Positions 34,914 to 47,739 of a DNA stretch of 64,000 bases are shown here, piece after piece. The stretch is from Kwoniella bestiolae CBS 10118 (taxonomy: Eukaryota; Basidiomycota; Tremellomycetes; Tremellales; Cryptococcaceae). Numbering within the stretch: the first letter of the stretch is position 1; each line of letters opens with the position of its first letter. Position numbers and translations under genes: made by a program. The notes beneath the pieces are model-generated. The model was given only the letters and a program-made list of their open reading frames with translations. It ran no database searches and was not told where the DNA came from. The DNA lies in NCBI RefSeq assembly GCF_000512585.2, contig NC_089244.1, forward strand, positions 744,001 to 808,000. The letters are read 5' to 3'.

Positions 34914-37343
34914 ATGACATCTACACCCAGTCCCCTGCCGTCAACAGATCAGAGTCAAAACAATGATACACCGAGACGGCGAGATCGGCAAAATGGAAAT
35001 ACCAATCCACCTGTAAACGTCAACGTCAATGAATATCATTCCCCTTCAGCATACCTTGAACAGGTTTATGGACAGAGTACACCGAACACTCCTCATGGAC
35101 ATGAAGTATCTTATGACATTCCTCTATCCGATGTCTCGGTATCTCACAACACACAACAACAGCCACCACCTCATGCCATACCTCAACTCGACGACACTTA
35201 CGCATTTTCATACTCGGATTATCCGGCCGACGACGACAATGAAGATTTCTTACCTATGCAGGAACAGGTCACTCCTCCCGCACCATCGAGAGAGGAGGAC
35301 GATAAAACCCCTATTGTCAATGATATCCACGCTCAGCCTATCAACTTGCCTTGTCCACCTAACATATCATCGAGTGATCAAACTGTTAGAGCTTCGTCGC
35401 ACAAGAAGCCTCCTCTCTTGTCACCTTTCAAAACGTTTCATGACCAACAACCACAACAATCTCATCAGCATCAGCAACCCCACCAACAGCCACAAGCACA
35501 ACCTCTTGCCCAACCACAATCCCCTGCATACCCTTTACCCATAGAACATCAGCAATACCTCGATAACGCTGCAATGTATTACGGTCAACAGCAACAACCT
35601 GGTTATATCGCCTATCCCCAGCAAATCTCCCCATCAGCACCCATGAGTTTTGGCCAATATCCTCCTCAGTTCGCAGGAATGCAACCTCAGATGAACGGTA
35701 TATTCTCTGCGGAGATGTATCAGCCTCAACCGCAATACGCCTTTGCTGGTCCACCAAGGAGTCGAAATGGATCGCCCACTTCCAGCATAGCTTCTTCAGG
35801 TGTATCTCTCGCTCGAACAGCTTCTACTTCTTCCGACTTCCGGACCACCCGACCAAAAGTCAAGCTGACCTATGAGGATAAACGAAATATCGTCAACCTG
35901 CATCGCCAGAACAGCTCATTAAGGCAGGAAGACATTGCAAGGATGTACGGTGTCGATCGAAGTACAATCAGTAAGATCATCTTGTCCTCTCACAGATGGA
36001 CACAACCCCAGGAACCTCAAGCACCCCCCGCACCCAAAGTGCCCAAAGCTGTTGGAGGGAGATTCCCCGCCGTTGAAGCTAAGCTGGACGAATGGATGGA
36101 CGCGCAAATCGCTGCTGGTCAGGATGTGCGCGATAACATTGCTAGGGAGAAGGCGAAGAGCTTCGCTAGGGAGATTGGGTTCCCCATGGACAGGTTCAAG
36201 GCGTCTGCTAAATGGTTGGATAAGGTGAGTACGGAGTTTCTTTTACGTGTTCGTGCGCTCGCGCTGATATCAGCTTTGCAGTTCAAGGACAGAAGAAAGG
36301 CTGCTGGTAAAGCCATCGTGTCGCCTACCCAACCCGAGTATGGTTACTATTCATACGCTGCCAACCCTTATCCTGTCATGGTATCACCGATGGAAGGCGG
36401 AGTCAACTTATCTCGCTCTCAATCAACTGTCACCCTATCATCCTCCGATTCAAGCGGTCAAGAACCCTACCCAGCACCAGTCTACCTCAACGCTGATAAC
36501 GGTCATTCTCGAATGGGTTCCACGCGCTCTGAATCTGATCTGCTCAACTCTCACGATAATACACCCAACAGTCGATCGAGGTCGCAGTCCTCGCCTCACG
36601 TATTGATCGAACCTGGGATGCAATCTCCCTCCTCTGGGAAAGTCATGAAACACCGGCCTACACCGTTGGCCTTGCAACGCCAGAACTCCTTCCAGGGATC
36701 AACTACCAGTCCTTCGCCACGACGACCCGGCGGATTGATCCGGACCAACTCTACTCAAGGTCAATCTAGAAGAGCCAACAGACCTTTGAGTCTCGCTGCT
36801 TCGGCATTTGGATTCACCAACGTCGATCCCACCACCTCAGCTCAACAGTCACCCATCCATTCACCTACTATCGGTAGTCACTCCAGACAGAGATCAGACG
36901 TATCTGTTTCGAATGGGTTTTCAGGGATGACCCTGTCGCCCAACGTCTCTGATAACGGGAGATCATCAAACGAAAATGGGATGATGCCCATGCCTCTGTC
37001 CATGGGCAATATCCCACCTCTGACACCCATCACTCCCGCCCAAGGATCGACAGGATCGATATCGAACAATGGTGTATTCCCCAATACCGAATATGGCGAT
37101 ATCCTGCCCAACGATATGGGCAATATACCCATGATGCCTATGCACCCTCACCCTCACCAGCAGATGCATTACGCTACGATGCCCAACAAACACTATATCT
37201 CACATCAGCATCAACCTCAGCAGATGTACGCTCATCCTCCACATGGCGGGATGGTCTATCCTGCTCCTCCGAGCGATTTCGGTCCGCCCACGGCGCAGGG
37301 GTATATGATCCCTCATCAACAGCACACGCAACAGTGGCAATAG
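34914..37343 (+). CDS. CENP-B/Psq-type helix-turn-helix DNA-binding protein
   Basis: Probable nuclear transcription or chromatin factor. A long disordered N-terminus is rich in Pro, Gln and His. A CENP-B N-terminal/Psq HTH follows at about residues 312-362: KLTYEDKRNIVNLHRQNSSL, RQEDIARMYGVDRSTISKII, LSSHRW. A second helical unit comes next (GGRFPAVEAKLDEWMDAQIA, then ARE KAKSFAREIGFPMDRFKAS AKWLDK), as in the CENP-B-like tandem DNA-binding domains. The C-terminus is Ser-rich, with SRSQSSPH-type and SPRRPGG patches, then His/Gln/Met-rich. A clear 57-base intron (36225-36281: GTGAGT, CTGAT, TTTGCAG) lies just after the second helical unit and keeps frame. The spliced protein is 790 residues, and the retained form 809. 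No transposase DDE domain is present. Target unknown. Confidence 0.8.
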   Translation: MTSTPSPLPSTDQSQNNDTPRRRDRQNGNTNPPVNVNVNEYHSPSAYLEQVYGQSTPNTPHGHEVSYDIPLSDVSVSHNTQQQPPPHAIPQLDDTYAFSYSDYPADDDNEDFLPMQEQVTPPAPSREEDDKTPIVNDIHAQPINLPCPPNISSSDQTVRASSHKKPPLLSPFKTFHDQQPQQSHQHQQPHQQPQAQPLAQPQSPAYPLPIEHQQYLDNAAMYYGQQQQPGYIAYPQQISPSAPMSFGQYPPQFAGMQPQMNGIFSAEMYQPQPQYAFAGPPRSRNGSPTSSIASSGVSLARTASTSSDFRTTRPKVKLTYEDKRNIVNLHRQNSSLRQEDIARMYGVDRSTISKIILSSHRWTQPQEPQAPPAPKVPKAVGGRFPAVEAKLDEWMDAQIAAGQDVRDNIAREKAKSFAREIGFPMDRFKASAKWLDKVSTEFLLRVRALALISALQFKDRRKAAGKAIVSPTQPEYGYYSYAANPYPVMVSPMEGGVNLSRSQSTVTLSSSDSSGQEPYPAPVYLNADNGHSRMGSTRSESDLLNSHDNTPNSRSRSQSSPHVLIEPGMQSPSSGKVMKHRPTPLALQRQNSFQGSTTSPSPRRPGGLIRTNSTQGQSRRANRPLSLAASAFGFTNVDPTTSAQQSPIHSPTIGSHSRQRSDVSVSNGFSGMTLSPNVSDNGRSSNENGMMPMPLSMGNIPPLTPITPAQGSTGSISNNGVFPNTEYGDILPNDMGNIPMMPMHPHPHQQMHYATMPNKHYISHQHQPQQMYAHPPHGGMVYPAPPSDFGPPTAQGYMIPHQQHTQQWQ

Positions 37344-38894
37344 CCTTTCTCTCGTGTTTGAAGCCACAGCAACCTGTTGTTGCTCTTGGGGTCCTTTTTA
37401 TGGTCTTCTCTTCTCTCTCTTATGCCTCTTAACGTAACCTATATCCCTTCTGTATAGCATTATCAATACCAATCATCGCACACGTTTCTCTCTCTCTCAT
37501 GGTTCAGTCTTATATAGCACAATACATCAATCGCAATGACACAGTACAGTAACACAATACATGCATTATAACATTTTCATGCTTTTGATTCTTTGTGTTG
37601 CATCTTTTGATAAATCAGTAGGCGACTTGTGACACCTTCGAGCGGTAATTCACCACCTGAATAATGGATCTACCTCATGCTCTTCTTCTTCACGTATGCA
37701 ACGATACCTCTTGTCTACAGCTCAGGCTCATACCCTGCCCATGGAAGCGATACTGACAACGACTGCAAAAGAAGTTAGGTATAGAAGCGATTTAACCTTT
37801 TGAGGAATTACCTAAACCGGTGCCTGTTTTTTGTTCTTTTCCAGGTTGACGGTAACACCGTCAGATGTTTTTACGAACATTACATTACTGATGAACCGTT
37901 CAGTCGGTAAAGTAGATCTGCTTTTCGTTCTTGCTCAAACTTGCAGTACTTTGTGCCTTTCACCCACGAACCTGCAACCTTGATCCTTCGACTCTTTCTG
38001 CAAAGCAAATATCGTTATCAGCAAGGAGGAAGGATGAGCGGATGAAACTAGGTCGTTCCCCTCCGAACCCTTGGGTGCATGAGGGGAAGAGTACATTGGA
38101 TAAAGCGATAGTATCAGGAGATCAGAACTTAGCTGGACCCGTCCCAGATCAAAGGCAATTGGATTAGTACTTTGGGCCCCTCGAATAGCATATGAGCGAA
38201 GTCGAGAACAGGGGTATACACTTTAATCCGAAACACCACCTATTCAGAAACAAGTCACAAGACGTCATTCATTACTATCTTTTCAAGGCAAGTCGGATCA
38301 TCCCACATCAACAGATAAGATAACATAAACATTACCATCAAGCAATAACAACAATCAAACGACAGCAGCATCGTATATCGAGTAGCAGGGAAGATCAATC
38401 GAAAGCCGAAGACGGTAAATCAAGGAACAATCCTACTCCGAAGCGAACGACCGATCAACCGATCAATCAATCCAGCAAACCTTTGTGTTCCTCTTAAAGA
38501 TTGTCTGCTGTGCCTCACAACCGGAGCTGTCGTGGTCGTCAAGTAGGTGAGGCTATTTTATCCAATTGTTGTGAGTGACATTTACGCTGGGTCCTTTTCG
38601 AGGGGAACAGTGCGTATCGATTCTCGGGGGGTCTTTCTTGGTGTCTGTTGTCTAATTGTTGTTCACTGAGTTGACCTATACGCTGTTCTGCTTATGGTCA
38701 TAGTATATCAACCGGATAGAACTCGAGGGACAATCATTGCGAAGGAGAGAGGAAGTATTATTTCTGAGGAGGAATCTGGACAAAGGAATAGGAATAAGCA
38801 ACAGGGAATAAGGAATAACATACACAAACATACTAGTGTACGGTCCAAGCGTTAATTCAAAATACTTGTGTGTACCCCGTCTAAATACAGTGAG
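37344..38894. other. 3' flank of HTH gene and 5' flank of kinesin gene
   Basis: 1.5 kb without a supported gene. A short open frame at 37931-38167 has no family features. Pyrimidine-rich leader-like sequence appears towards the kinesin start. Confidence 0.45.
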
Positions 38895-38919
38895 TATGCC
38901 TATGCCTATGCCTATGCCT
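38895..38919 (+). repeat. TATGCC hexamer microsatellite
   Basis: About four tandem copies of a 6-base unit (TATGCC), followed by diverged copies to about 38940. It lies in the kinesin leader, about 490 bases before the start codon. Confidence 0.7.
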
Positions 38920-39407
38920 GTGTACGCCTATACCTATATCTTATGGGGTCAATGTGTTTATCCTTACTCAATCCTTCATCCATTAATCATCAATCATCAA
39001 CCTTTTCTTTCTTGCTCGTCTCTCTGCTCTACTCGTTTGTCAAAGGCAGTCAATCCATCTTCAATTTGTGTACTTCCCCCTTGGTCCACTACACACTTCT
39101 CCCGTCCTTCCAATCTGTTTGGATCGTTCCCCATCTATCCTTCACAAACAACAAACAACGTATACCCCATCTCTCCTTTCGGTCTGAACCGATTTACGCC
39201 GCTTTCAGCAACACCTCATCGTTACAAGTACATCCGACATTTCACTGACTCTCATTCAACAATAACAGCCAGGGTGGCAAGAATAGGGTACAAACCTCAT
39301 CCATTCGCAACAACATCAATCTCAATAACAGTCTCAATCCGTAGTATATCAACCCGTGTCAACCTGGACAGGTGTATCGTTGATCAACCCATAACACAAC
39401 ATCCAAG

Positions 39408-42400
39408 ATGGGATCAAAACGAGCTTCCGCCATTCTCTCTCCTCCTATGTCCCCATCACCTTCCTCAATCCCTCGACCAAACTCCTCCATCGGATCTACC
39501 AGGCCCAGGCTCAGTAGCGATGCTTCTACGGTGATAGGTGAAAGCTCAGAAAGCAGGAATGTAAGAGTCGGTAAGTCTTCGTTTGCCTACCTTTGTCTAG
39601 GGTGTCCACCATAAGCTAAGAATGTGCCTCTCAGTTCTGCGTATACGACCTTCTGACCCCAACGACTCTTCCATCCCACCTCGATTTCGAAACGTGCTCG
39701 TCCATCCTACATCCCCTTCAGAGGTCAGATTGGATGTCGACCCAGCTACTTTAGCGGGTCAAGCTGTTGGAACGTCCAATGCTGGAGGAAACAAGAAACA
39801 CCCTTTATTCAACTTTGATCATGTGCTAGGTGAACAGGCGACTCAAACGGAGCTGTACGATGTCACTGCCAGAGAGACTGTAGATGAATTCATGAAAGGT
39901 CACAATGTCACATTCTTAGCGTGAGTCTGCCGGATAGGCAAGCTGCCACCTCAACCTGTCCAACGCTGACGTCTTCAGATACAACATGTAGATACGGTCA
40001 AACCAGTTCTGGAAAATCATATTCCATGGGAACAACAGGTGAAGAAGTCGATTATTCCGGAACCGAATTCACCCCTAGAACAGGTCTGATACCTCGTACC
40101 GTTCACACGATCTTTGAGAAAGCCGAGGAGACTAGGCAACAATCTGGACCGGGTGCATCATGGGAATGTCGACTGAGCTTCCTTGAATTATATAACGAGG
40201 AGATAATTGACCTCCTTTCCGGAAGTGGAGTGGCGATTCAGATCAGAGAGGAAAGAGACGGACGTATCGTATGGTCCGGTGTGAAAGAAGTGAAAGTTAA
40301 ATCACTCGAGGAAGTCATGCAGCTCTTGCAAGAAGGGTCAGAAAGGAGGAAAACCGGTGAAACCAATATGAATGCTACCTCCTCAAGAAGTCATGCTATC
40401 TTCTCTCTCACTCTCGTACAGAAGAAACGCTCGAGCTTAACAATGACACCGCCCAACTCATCTGGGATACCGCGGAGCGAAACTCCCATTCGTGGATTAC
40501 GTCGACCGTCCTCTACCATCGGCCTTCCTGGACCTAGATCGCCCACCCCCTCAGGTGGAAGGGGTGGACCTCCCAGTAGTTTTGGTCGAGCCACACCTAC
40601 TGCCCGACCCATGTCTATGCAACCCCCTCCTTCACCTAGTACCAACGAATTCGTAATCACCACCAGCAAATTCAATATGGTCGATCTGGCTGGATCAGAA
40701 CGATTGAAACGTACGGCAGCTCAAGGAGATAGGATGAAAGAAGGTATATCCATCAATTCTGGATTACTGGCACTGGGAAATGTCATTTCGACTCTGTGTG
40801 ATCCGGTGAAAGCCAGAGGGCATATACCTTATCGAGATTCAAAGTTGACCAGGATGCTACAAGACTCCATCGGTGGGAACTCCCTCACAACGATGATAGC
40901 TTGTATATCACCTATCGAAGCGAATGTAGGAGAAACGATCAATACTATCAAGTACGCTTCTAGAGCTAGAAATATTAGGAATCAAGCTAAGATCAATCAG
41001 GTCGAAGCTGGTTGGGATGATGTGGAACATCTACAAAGTACTGTGATGAAGTTGAGGAAACAGTTAGCAATGTTAGGTGAAGATGGGAAATTAGCTGTCC
41101 CCAATGGAACTGGTGGTGCGAGTGAAGAAAGTATTAAGCAGAGTGAGAAGTTGATCCAGAGATTGGCGGAGTTGCAGAGAGAACATACAGAGGTGAGCTA
41201 GTTCTGCAATGACCAAGAGTTAGATAGCCCACTGACAAGTTATTCTAGCTTTACGATCGATATCTCCAGAAATGCAGTGAGAATATGAGACTGTCAAGCG
41301 AGCTGAGGAGTAGAGAGCCGTCAGATAGTGATGCTTCGAGCAAATTTAACGATATGGTTGAGCCTGTCATTCTGGAGTGAGTAATCGATTATGGATTGAT
41401 TGATATTTCAGCTGACAATATCGCATGAAGATATGAAAAGGTGGTATCTGCCTTAAATCAGCAACTCGACGAGCTACGGGGGGAATTAGTGAGTTGTGTT
41501 TTGTCGATATCATATTAGGTAAGCGTACTGACGTGCGACTCCAGTCTGCAATGAGCGAAATGCAAGATGATCAAAATCGACAATTGCAAGAAGCTCGTGA
41601 TCGACAGGCTCAGAGCGAGACTTATGTATCCGAGTTGAGAACTCGACTCGCTAAACTCACTGAACGGAATACTTCAAGCGAGGTAAGTTTCTTTTGTCCT
41701 ATTGTAAAGAAAGCCGAATAAGCTGACAACGAGTACAGGCTTATATTCACGATCTTGAGGCGAAACTCAAATCGCTTGCCGACAAGGAGGATTCTCATTC
41801 CGATGTGGTCGCGGAGCTGAAGAGAGACATCGCCAAGCTTAGAGAAAACAACGTCACGCTCAATCAGCATACCACCGAACTCGAAGCGAGGCTATCCAGA
41901 TCCGAAGCTCTTTCGAGCAACTTGGCTGTTCAGGTGGAAAAACAAGAGAAGGAAGCGGAGCGAAGAGAAGCTGCTTATCGAGATTTGGAAGCTCACATCG
42001 CCCTTCTGGATACCAGCAAAGACAACAAGCTTCTTCTGGAAGAGCTTGATCAACGAGATCAGAAGATTGCTGAACTCGAAAGGGAGTTGGAAGAGAAAGC
42101 TGCTTTAGAAGATAAAGAGAGGTTACAGCTGTTAGATGCTGTTCAAGCGGAAAAGTCAATCCAATCGGAACTGAGATCAAGACTTGCCTCTATGCAAGCT
42201 TCGGCTTCATCCGCAGCGACTACGACTGGCCCCGCTTCACCCCCTCCCGAACGAGAGGAAGAGATTACCGAACCGGTAGTGCTGCCTCGTACCCCTCTAC
42301 GAACCACCAAACAGCTTACTCCACCTGAAAGTCCTCAAGAGCCGCCTTCACATGCCAATCCCGACAACAAAGATGAAGTGGAGGAGCTGAAGAGAGCTTT

Positions 42401-45337
42401 GAGGGAATTATCTGAGAAGTATAGCAATGCCGAATCGAGAGTTGCTGATCTGACAACTCAATTATCTGAGGCCAGATTGGTCAACGCAGAGATGGAAGAT
42501 ACTGCTCCACCGTCACCTTCACCAGCCACAGAAGACGAAGAAGAAACTCTTAGTGAAGCTGAAACCACCCTTCAGACACCTAGAGATAGTATGTCAGCAA
42601 CTTCACCATCTAGAAGAAGAGGCTCGATGCCTATTTTATCTGCTACCAAGGCTCAGGGAGGACAGGGGCCGGGTTTTCGGGGAGGGAGGGGATACGGAGA
42701 TTCAACGCGAATGAGGTGGGTGTCTTTTCGTGTCAGAGTACACTCTGAGCGTGCTTGAACAATCAGCTGACATTATACTTTATCAGACCTCAATCGCTAT
42801 CGCAGGAGCTATCCTCTGCGCAAGCCTTGGGTTCATCGCCAAGATCTTCATGGACGCCTATACAATCACATAGTCGCAGTAACAGCTTGTTGCTGTCTTC
42901 ACCTTCTCCAACGCAGTCGATACATACTTTGAAACCGTCCAGGTCTAGTCAGTCTCTGGAAGCTGAATTGAAGTTTGTCCATCGAGTGAGTGAGATCTCT
43001 AGCTACTATTATCTCGATGGGCCACAAGCTGATCGTTTTGCTTTCTTGGTTTGTAGATCGTTGAAGAAAGGGACGAAGAATTGAAGGACCGTGAAGCGTA
43101 TATAAGGCAACTTGAAGAAAATCTCCAAATCACAAATAAAAAGCACAATATCCCCTCCCTTGCATCCAGTGCACCCATAATCGAAAACCACATACCGTCC
43201 ACACCCATTAAAACACCTAAAATACAGGTTCCAGATACCCCACCGAGAGATATACCCTTACCTGATAGTCCGAATACCCCAAGAACACCGATAGTGAAGT
43301 TACCTGAACCCGAACCTGTTCCGGAGAATGGTCAGTTGAGGAATAGAGAGGCACTGGCAGTGCCCGCAAATGAAGAGATGGAAATGGGAGGACTGTCACC
43401 TAAATCCGTGAAGAGGTTTAGTCAGCTCAAAGATACCCTAAGTCAACTTGAGAATGGTGGAAGTGAGAAGTCAGAAGCGCAAGTCAAGATTGACAAATTG
43501 ATGAAGTAAGTCCTCGTTAGCGCAGTAAGCTGTAATATCATACTGATGCCCATGGTATAGAGAAATGGTCGACAAAGAAGAATCGCAAAAAAAGATCATC
43601 GAGCAGCAATTCATCCAGATTGCCGATCTGCAAAAGATGAACAACAAGCTCAAAGAAGAATTGACAGAAAGAGTGAGCTTGAGAAGACCAATAACGTACA
43701 GAACGCAATTTGACAGAAGGTTTTATCCTGAACAGGAACTTGAAACGCCTTCAACAGCAGATTACCACGAATTGCGAAAAGAACGAGACCAACTCATTAC
43801 CGAGAAAGCTCAGTCGTTCCCCCATGTCCCTTCTTTCTCACCTAAAACACCAGCTCTTGACCTCGTAGCCATGGAAAGGCTGAAGGCTGAACATGCTGAA
43901 GATCTTCGTTCACTCATTCAAGGTCATAAAGATACCATCACTGTGCTTCAGACTGAGCATGTCGTTGCTCTCGATAAGCTCAAGAATACTATCGAAGGCA
44001 ACGAGAATTCCCATCGAGCCGAGATCGAAGCACTTCAGTCGAAACACGATACCATCATTTCAGATCTTCAGAGCAGACATAACGAGACTCTCGAAGCTGT
44101 CCAATCAGAGAACAACATGATCGCCGAAGAGATGGAGAAATCATTATCGGAAAGCGAAGAGGAACGTCGACAGCTGAAGATGAAAGCTGATCAAGCCCTA
44201 TTCGAACTCTCAAGAATCAGAGATGAACATGCCTTACAGAGAAATATCGACGCCAAGTCCATATCTGAATTAACCAAATCTCGTACCGCATTAGAAAAGT
44301 CCAAAGTAGACCTGGAAAATGTTATTTCAGATTTGAAGAACACCAACATCGATCTGACAAAAAAACTATCAGAGTTGGAAGTGAAGATGAGCAGGAAATC
44401 TACGATGCCTCCTCCCCAGGGTCCACCACCTACTACCCCACTCCCACCCCTACCTAAGAAACATTCTATGAACAACTTGAAATCCGACATGGGATCACCC
44501 ACCTCGTTATCCGGCTTTAAGCAGGAAGGTACGACCAATGGAGATTACTTTGGAAGACAGAGTATGTCGAGTAATGGACATGCTTCGGTGGGTAGTAATG
44601 AAGTTTCTGTGGAGAGGGAGCAGATCTCGAAATTGATTAGTGAAAAGGATGTGATTGCTGGTGAGAAGGAAGAGTTGTTGGGTGAGAAGGAGGATTTGAA
44701 GAAGGAGATGAAGGATGTGAAGAGGAAGGTGCAGGATGTGGTGAGTTTTCAACTTTCTTTCACTCAACATCCCCAAAACTAGCTGGTCAAGGAGAAGTGT
44801 TGGGCTGATGATGTGGTTTTAGGAGAATAAATTGATGGAAGAGAAAGTAAAGGTCACGAACCTTACTTTTGATTTACGTGAATCGCAAAAACAAAGTGAG
44901 TTTCAGACCATCTTACCATTACCCCTTTTCAAATCCAGAGTGTAGGTTGTTAGTATGGTAAGAATGATTTCACTGATCCTCTTGGTCTGATCACTTGTAG
45001 ATACCAAACTCCGTCAACATCTCGACGAAAGCAAGAACCAAGTCAAGCAACTGACCGATACATGCAATCTCCACATTACCGAGCTAAACGCCCGAAGAGA
45101 AGAAGCCAATAGGTTCAGTGAGGAGGGACATAAGAATAGAGATTCGCTGCAGGCTGCACAGGCTCAGGTGGAAACTTTGAAGAGGCAGTTGGATAAGGCT
45201 GTCGAGAAGAAGGTGAATAAGAAGTTGTTAGGGGTGAGTGCATCTTCCACTCGCTTTCTCGTGCATTTACATGCAATAGGAAGTTGTCTTACTGACTATT
45301 TGTTTCTTGTTTTGGATTCGGAATGTAGTGCTTCTAG
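39408..45337 (+). CDS. Kinesin-4 family motor
   Basis: Plus-end microtubule motor of the KIF4/KIF21 type. About a dozen exons. A short Ser/Pro-rich head (39408-39570) leads into the motor: VRVVLRIRPSD, FNFDHVLGEQATQTELYD, P-loop AYGQTSSGKSYSMGT (39921 intron inside the Ala codon), LSFLELYNEEIIDLLSG, NATSSRSHAIFSLTLVQKK (switch I), NMVDLAGSERLKRT (switch II), SINSGLLALGNVISTL, HIPYRDSKLTRMLQDSIGGN and TINTIKYASRARNIRNQAKI. A roughly 75-residue Pro/Ser/Arg-rich insertion sits between switch I and switch II. Long coiled coils follow to about 45233, broken by Pro-rich stretches with PPPTTPLPPLP. The final 9-base exon (45329-45337) encodes Cys-Phe-stop. The family is secure; specific orthology within kinesin-4 is inferred. 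Confidence 0.9.
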
Positions 45338-45738
45338 ATGCTGGTATCTCTAAGTATGCCTCTCTCTTACCTCAAGTCATTCAATGGTTTTAGTTGTTTT
45401 GGTCTTATGTGTTATTATGGACTATCGTGTTTTCCCGTATTTGTTATATCTTCGACTGGATATGTATATTGACTATATGTTATATGCGGATCTATTAGAG
45501 GTGACCCGATTTGTTATGGTATTTAGCGAGTGGTTCAGTGAAAGTGGACGGACGGATTATGCAGAATACATGATACAATTCATTGGAATGATGTCTCGCT
45601 CAGAAGATGCCTTTCCAAAATCACGATCGAAGGATCCCATCTCGTGTAGCCTATATCTCTACAACATCTCTCACTCTACATACAACAGACAATCACCTCA
45701 CTTCGACATTCTGTTACTTCCTGCTCTTTCAGATGTGT
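45338..45738. other. Convergent spacer, kinesin and dehydrogenase genes
   Basis: TAT-rich 3' sequence with no gene seen. Confidence 0.5.
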
Positions 45739-47739
45739 TCACTCCGGCCCATCAATCACGCATTTGATGACAAACTTGCCATCCTTATCTCTACCCGCTT
45801 TGGTAATTTCGAATGCCTCCAGCGCATCTTTGAATTTGAAGGTGTGCGTCAGGAGGGGTTGAAGATTTACGAGACCGCGGTTGACTAGGTCGATCGCTAG
45901 GGGACTGTTTTAGGTGGGCATAAATCAGCTCTTGGTTGGTTGTGCGATGGTTTTGGAGTATCAGACTCGGACAGATGGACTTACTAATCCCCATTACCAT
46001 ACCTACCTCCCATATTTCGTTAGCTCATCATATCTCAGGAGTATTCCAATTCAAGGGATTTCTAACGCTGGCTCACCTCCATCCACCTTTGATGGTTATC
46101 TCATTGGTCGTCACTCTGAACATTGGAATCTGGATATCAGGTGGCCCAAACCCTGTCTGAACGTATGTACCACTATGAGAGTGATGCATGTCAGCTGTGG
46201 CGAGTAGCAGGAAGACGTATTCGTAAAGAAGGAATAGGTCATAGAAGGAAGCACATCACGTACCCTGGCTTAACAGCGTTGAGACCCATCTGGATGCACA
46301 CTTCCGCACCTGTCGCGTCCACCACCAGGTCGATCGATCCTGGACCTCGGGGTGGGATACCGAAGGAAAGGAGGAGGTCTGAGGCGGCTCTGACTGAGTA
46401 TTGAGGTCGGCTTTCATTCTCGTTCTGCTTGATCTGAAGTTCATATAGGGCGTAAGCATCGTAGTATTCCAACGATTATTCAAGGACATTCAGAATCGAT
46501 GGATTGGATTACCATTATTGCATAGCATGGTCGTCATGGTCTGGGTCATATCCACTTGAGAGAGGGTTACTCACAGGTATGTACACGTCCGTAGCTGCAT
46601 AACCCTTTGCGAAATCCAATCTCTCCCTATTATTATCGACGCCTACTATCCTATTCGCTCCCATCCCTTTCGCTACTGCCATAGCTAATAACCCTACAGG
46701 CCCCGCACCAAAGATGAGAACGTTGTATCCTGTCTTCATACCTCCCTTGTTGGCCACGGCGTGCACAGCTACGGAAAGAGGTTCCATCATGGCGCCGTAC
46801 TCTAATGCTACGGAGGAGGGGAGTCGGTACACCAGATCTGCGGGGCTAAGGTGTGAGATTGACATTAGTAAATACATTTTAGGTCCTGTGCGATCGCCTA
46901 TGCATGTTTTGTCTGAGGTGAGATGATGGACCGTGATATGGGAGAGAGGACTTACAGCTTATAATACCTCTGCAGGGTACCTCCCCTCGAAGGTGGATAC
47001 GCAGCAAATACCATATGTTCGCAGATCTACCGACATCCTCAACCGCTCAGCAATATACTTCGGTGCAGACTAAAAAGATAGCCGTCAACTCACCTGATAA
47101 CAGCCCCCTCTACAGTCCGTACACATCCTACAAGTAACACCAGGTTCCAATGCAACCTTATCGCCCAATTGCAGCGCTCCTTTACCTACTACGTTCTTCG
47201 TGGTATCTACGTCCTTTCCTTCCGTTTGCTTGGCCAGCTTCTCAGCTAGCTCGTTGGCTTGTTTGGCTTGGAGCGCTACATTGGATCCTAGTTGGACGAT
47301 TATACCCGCTGATTCGTGGCCTAGACACATTGGTTCTTCTAGGGCTACAAGGCCCATTGCGCCGGTGTTGTAGACTATGTTGTGAGGAATCGCATACACA
47401 CATCAGCTATCTTTCTGATCTTCGCCCTTTCAATACGAGGCTGTACTGCAGGATCATTCTCGTGATGGCGACTCACAATGCACATCCGATCCACAGATAC
47501 CAGTCTTCTTGATTTCGATGAGCACTTCATCAGGACCAAGCTCAGGTATAGGTTGCTACCATATCAAGTTATGATGTGAATATCAGCTAAATTACCAGTA
47601 CACTGCAAAGTCTGTGAACAGGACTTACCTCCTCGTACCCCGTCTTCAGCTTATCATACAGGATGAAAGCTGGATTATCTTTGGGCTTGAAACCTGCTGG
47701 ATGGGGGGTTCCTTCTGGGAGTATAGCGTGAGATGACAT
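45739..47739 (-). CDS. Zinc-dependent polyol dehydrogenase (sorbitol/xylitol DH type)
   Basis: Medium-chain dehydrogenase. The start MSSHAILPEGTPHPAGFKPK is at 47739. GroES-like domain: KKTGICGSDVHFYNTG (catalytic Zn Cys), LGHESAGIIVQLGS (Zn His-Glu) and DKVALEPGVTCRMCTDCRGG (structural-Zn cysteines). Rossmann domain: NVLIFGAGPVGLLAMAVAKG and NRIVGVDNNRERLDFA. The conserved late motif VNLQPLLTHTFKFKDALEAF is near 45840, and the end is DGKFVIKCVIDGPE with stop 45741-45739. Oxidises a sugar alcohol to a ketose with NAD+; xylitol, sorbitol and L-arabinitol are the usual candidates and cannot be told apart here. Between VQLGSNVA and LQLGDKV there is an unusual insert of about 35 residues, rich in Lys, Ala and Glu. 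Head-to-head with ILV2. Confidence 0.87.

Noticed and set aside
37931..38167. 78-codon plus-strand open frame
   Set aside because: Lies between the HTH and kinesin genes without splice context or family match.
38836..39534. 232-codon open frame overlapping the kinesin start
   Set aside because: It lies in the leader and in another frame than the kinesin start exon. Its opening residues come from the TATGCC repeat, and there are no family features.
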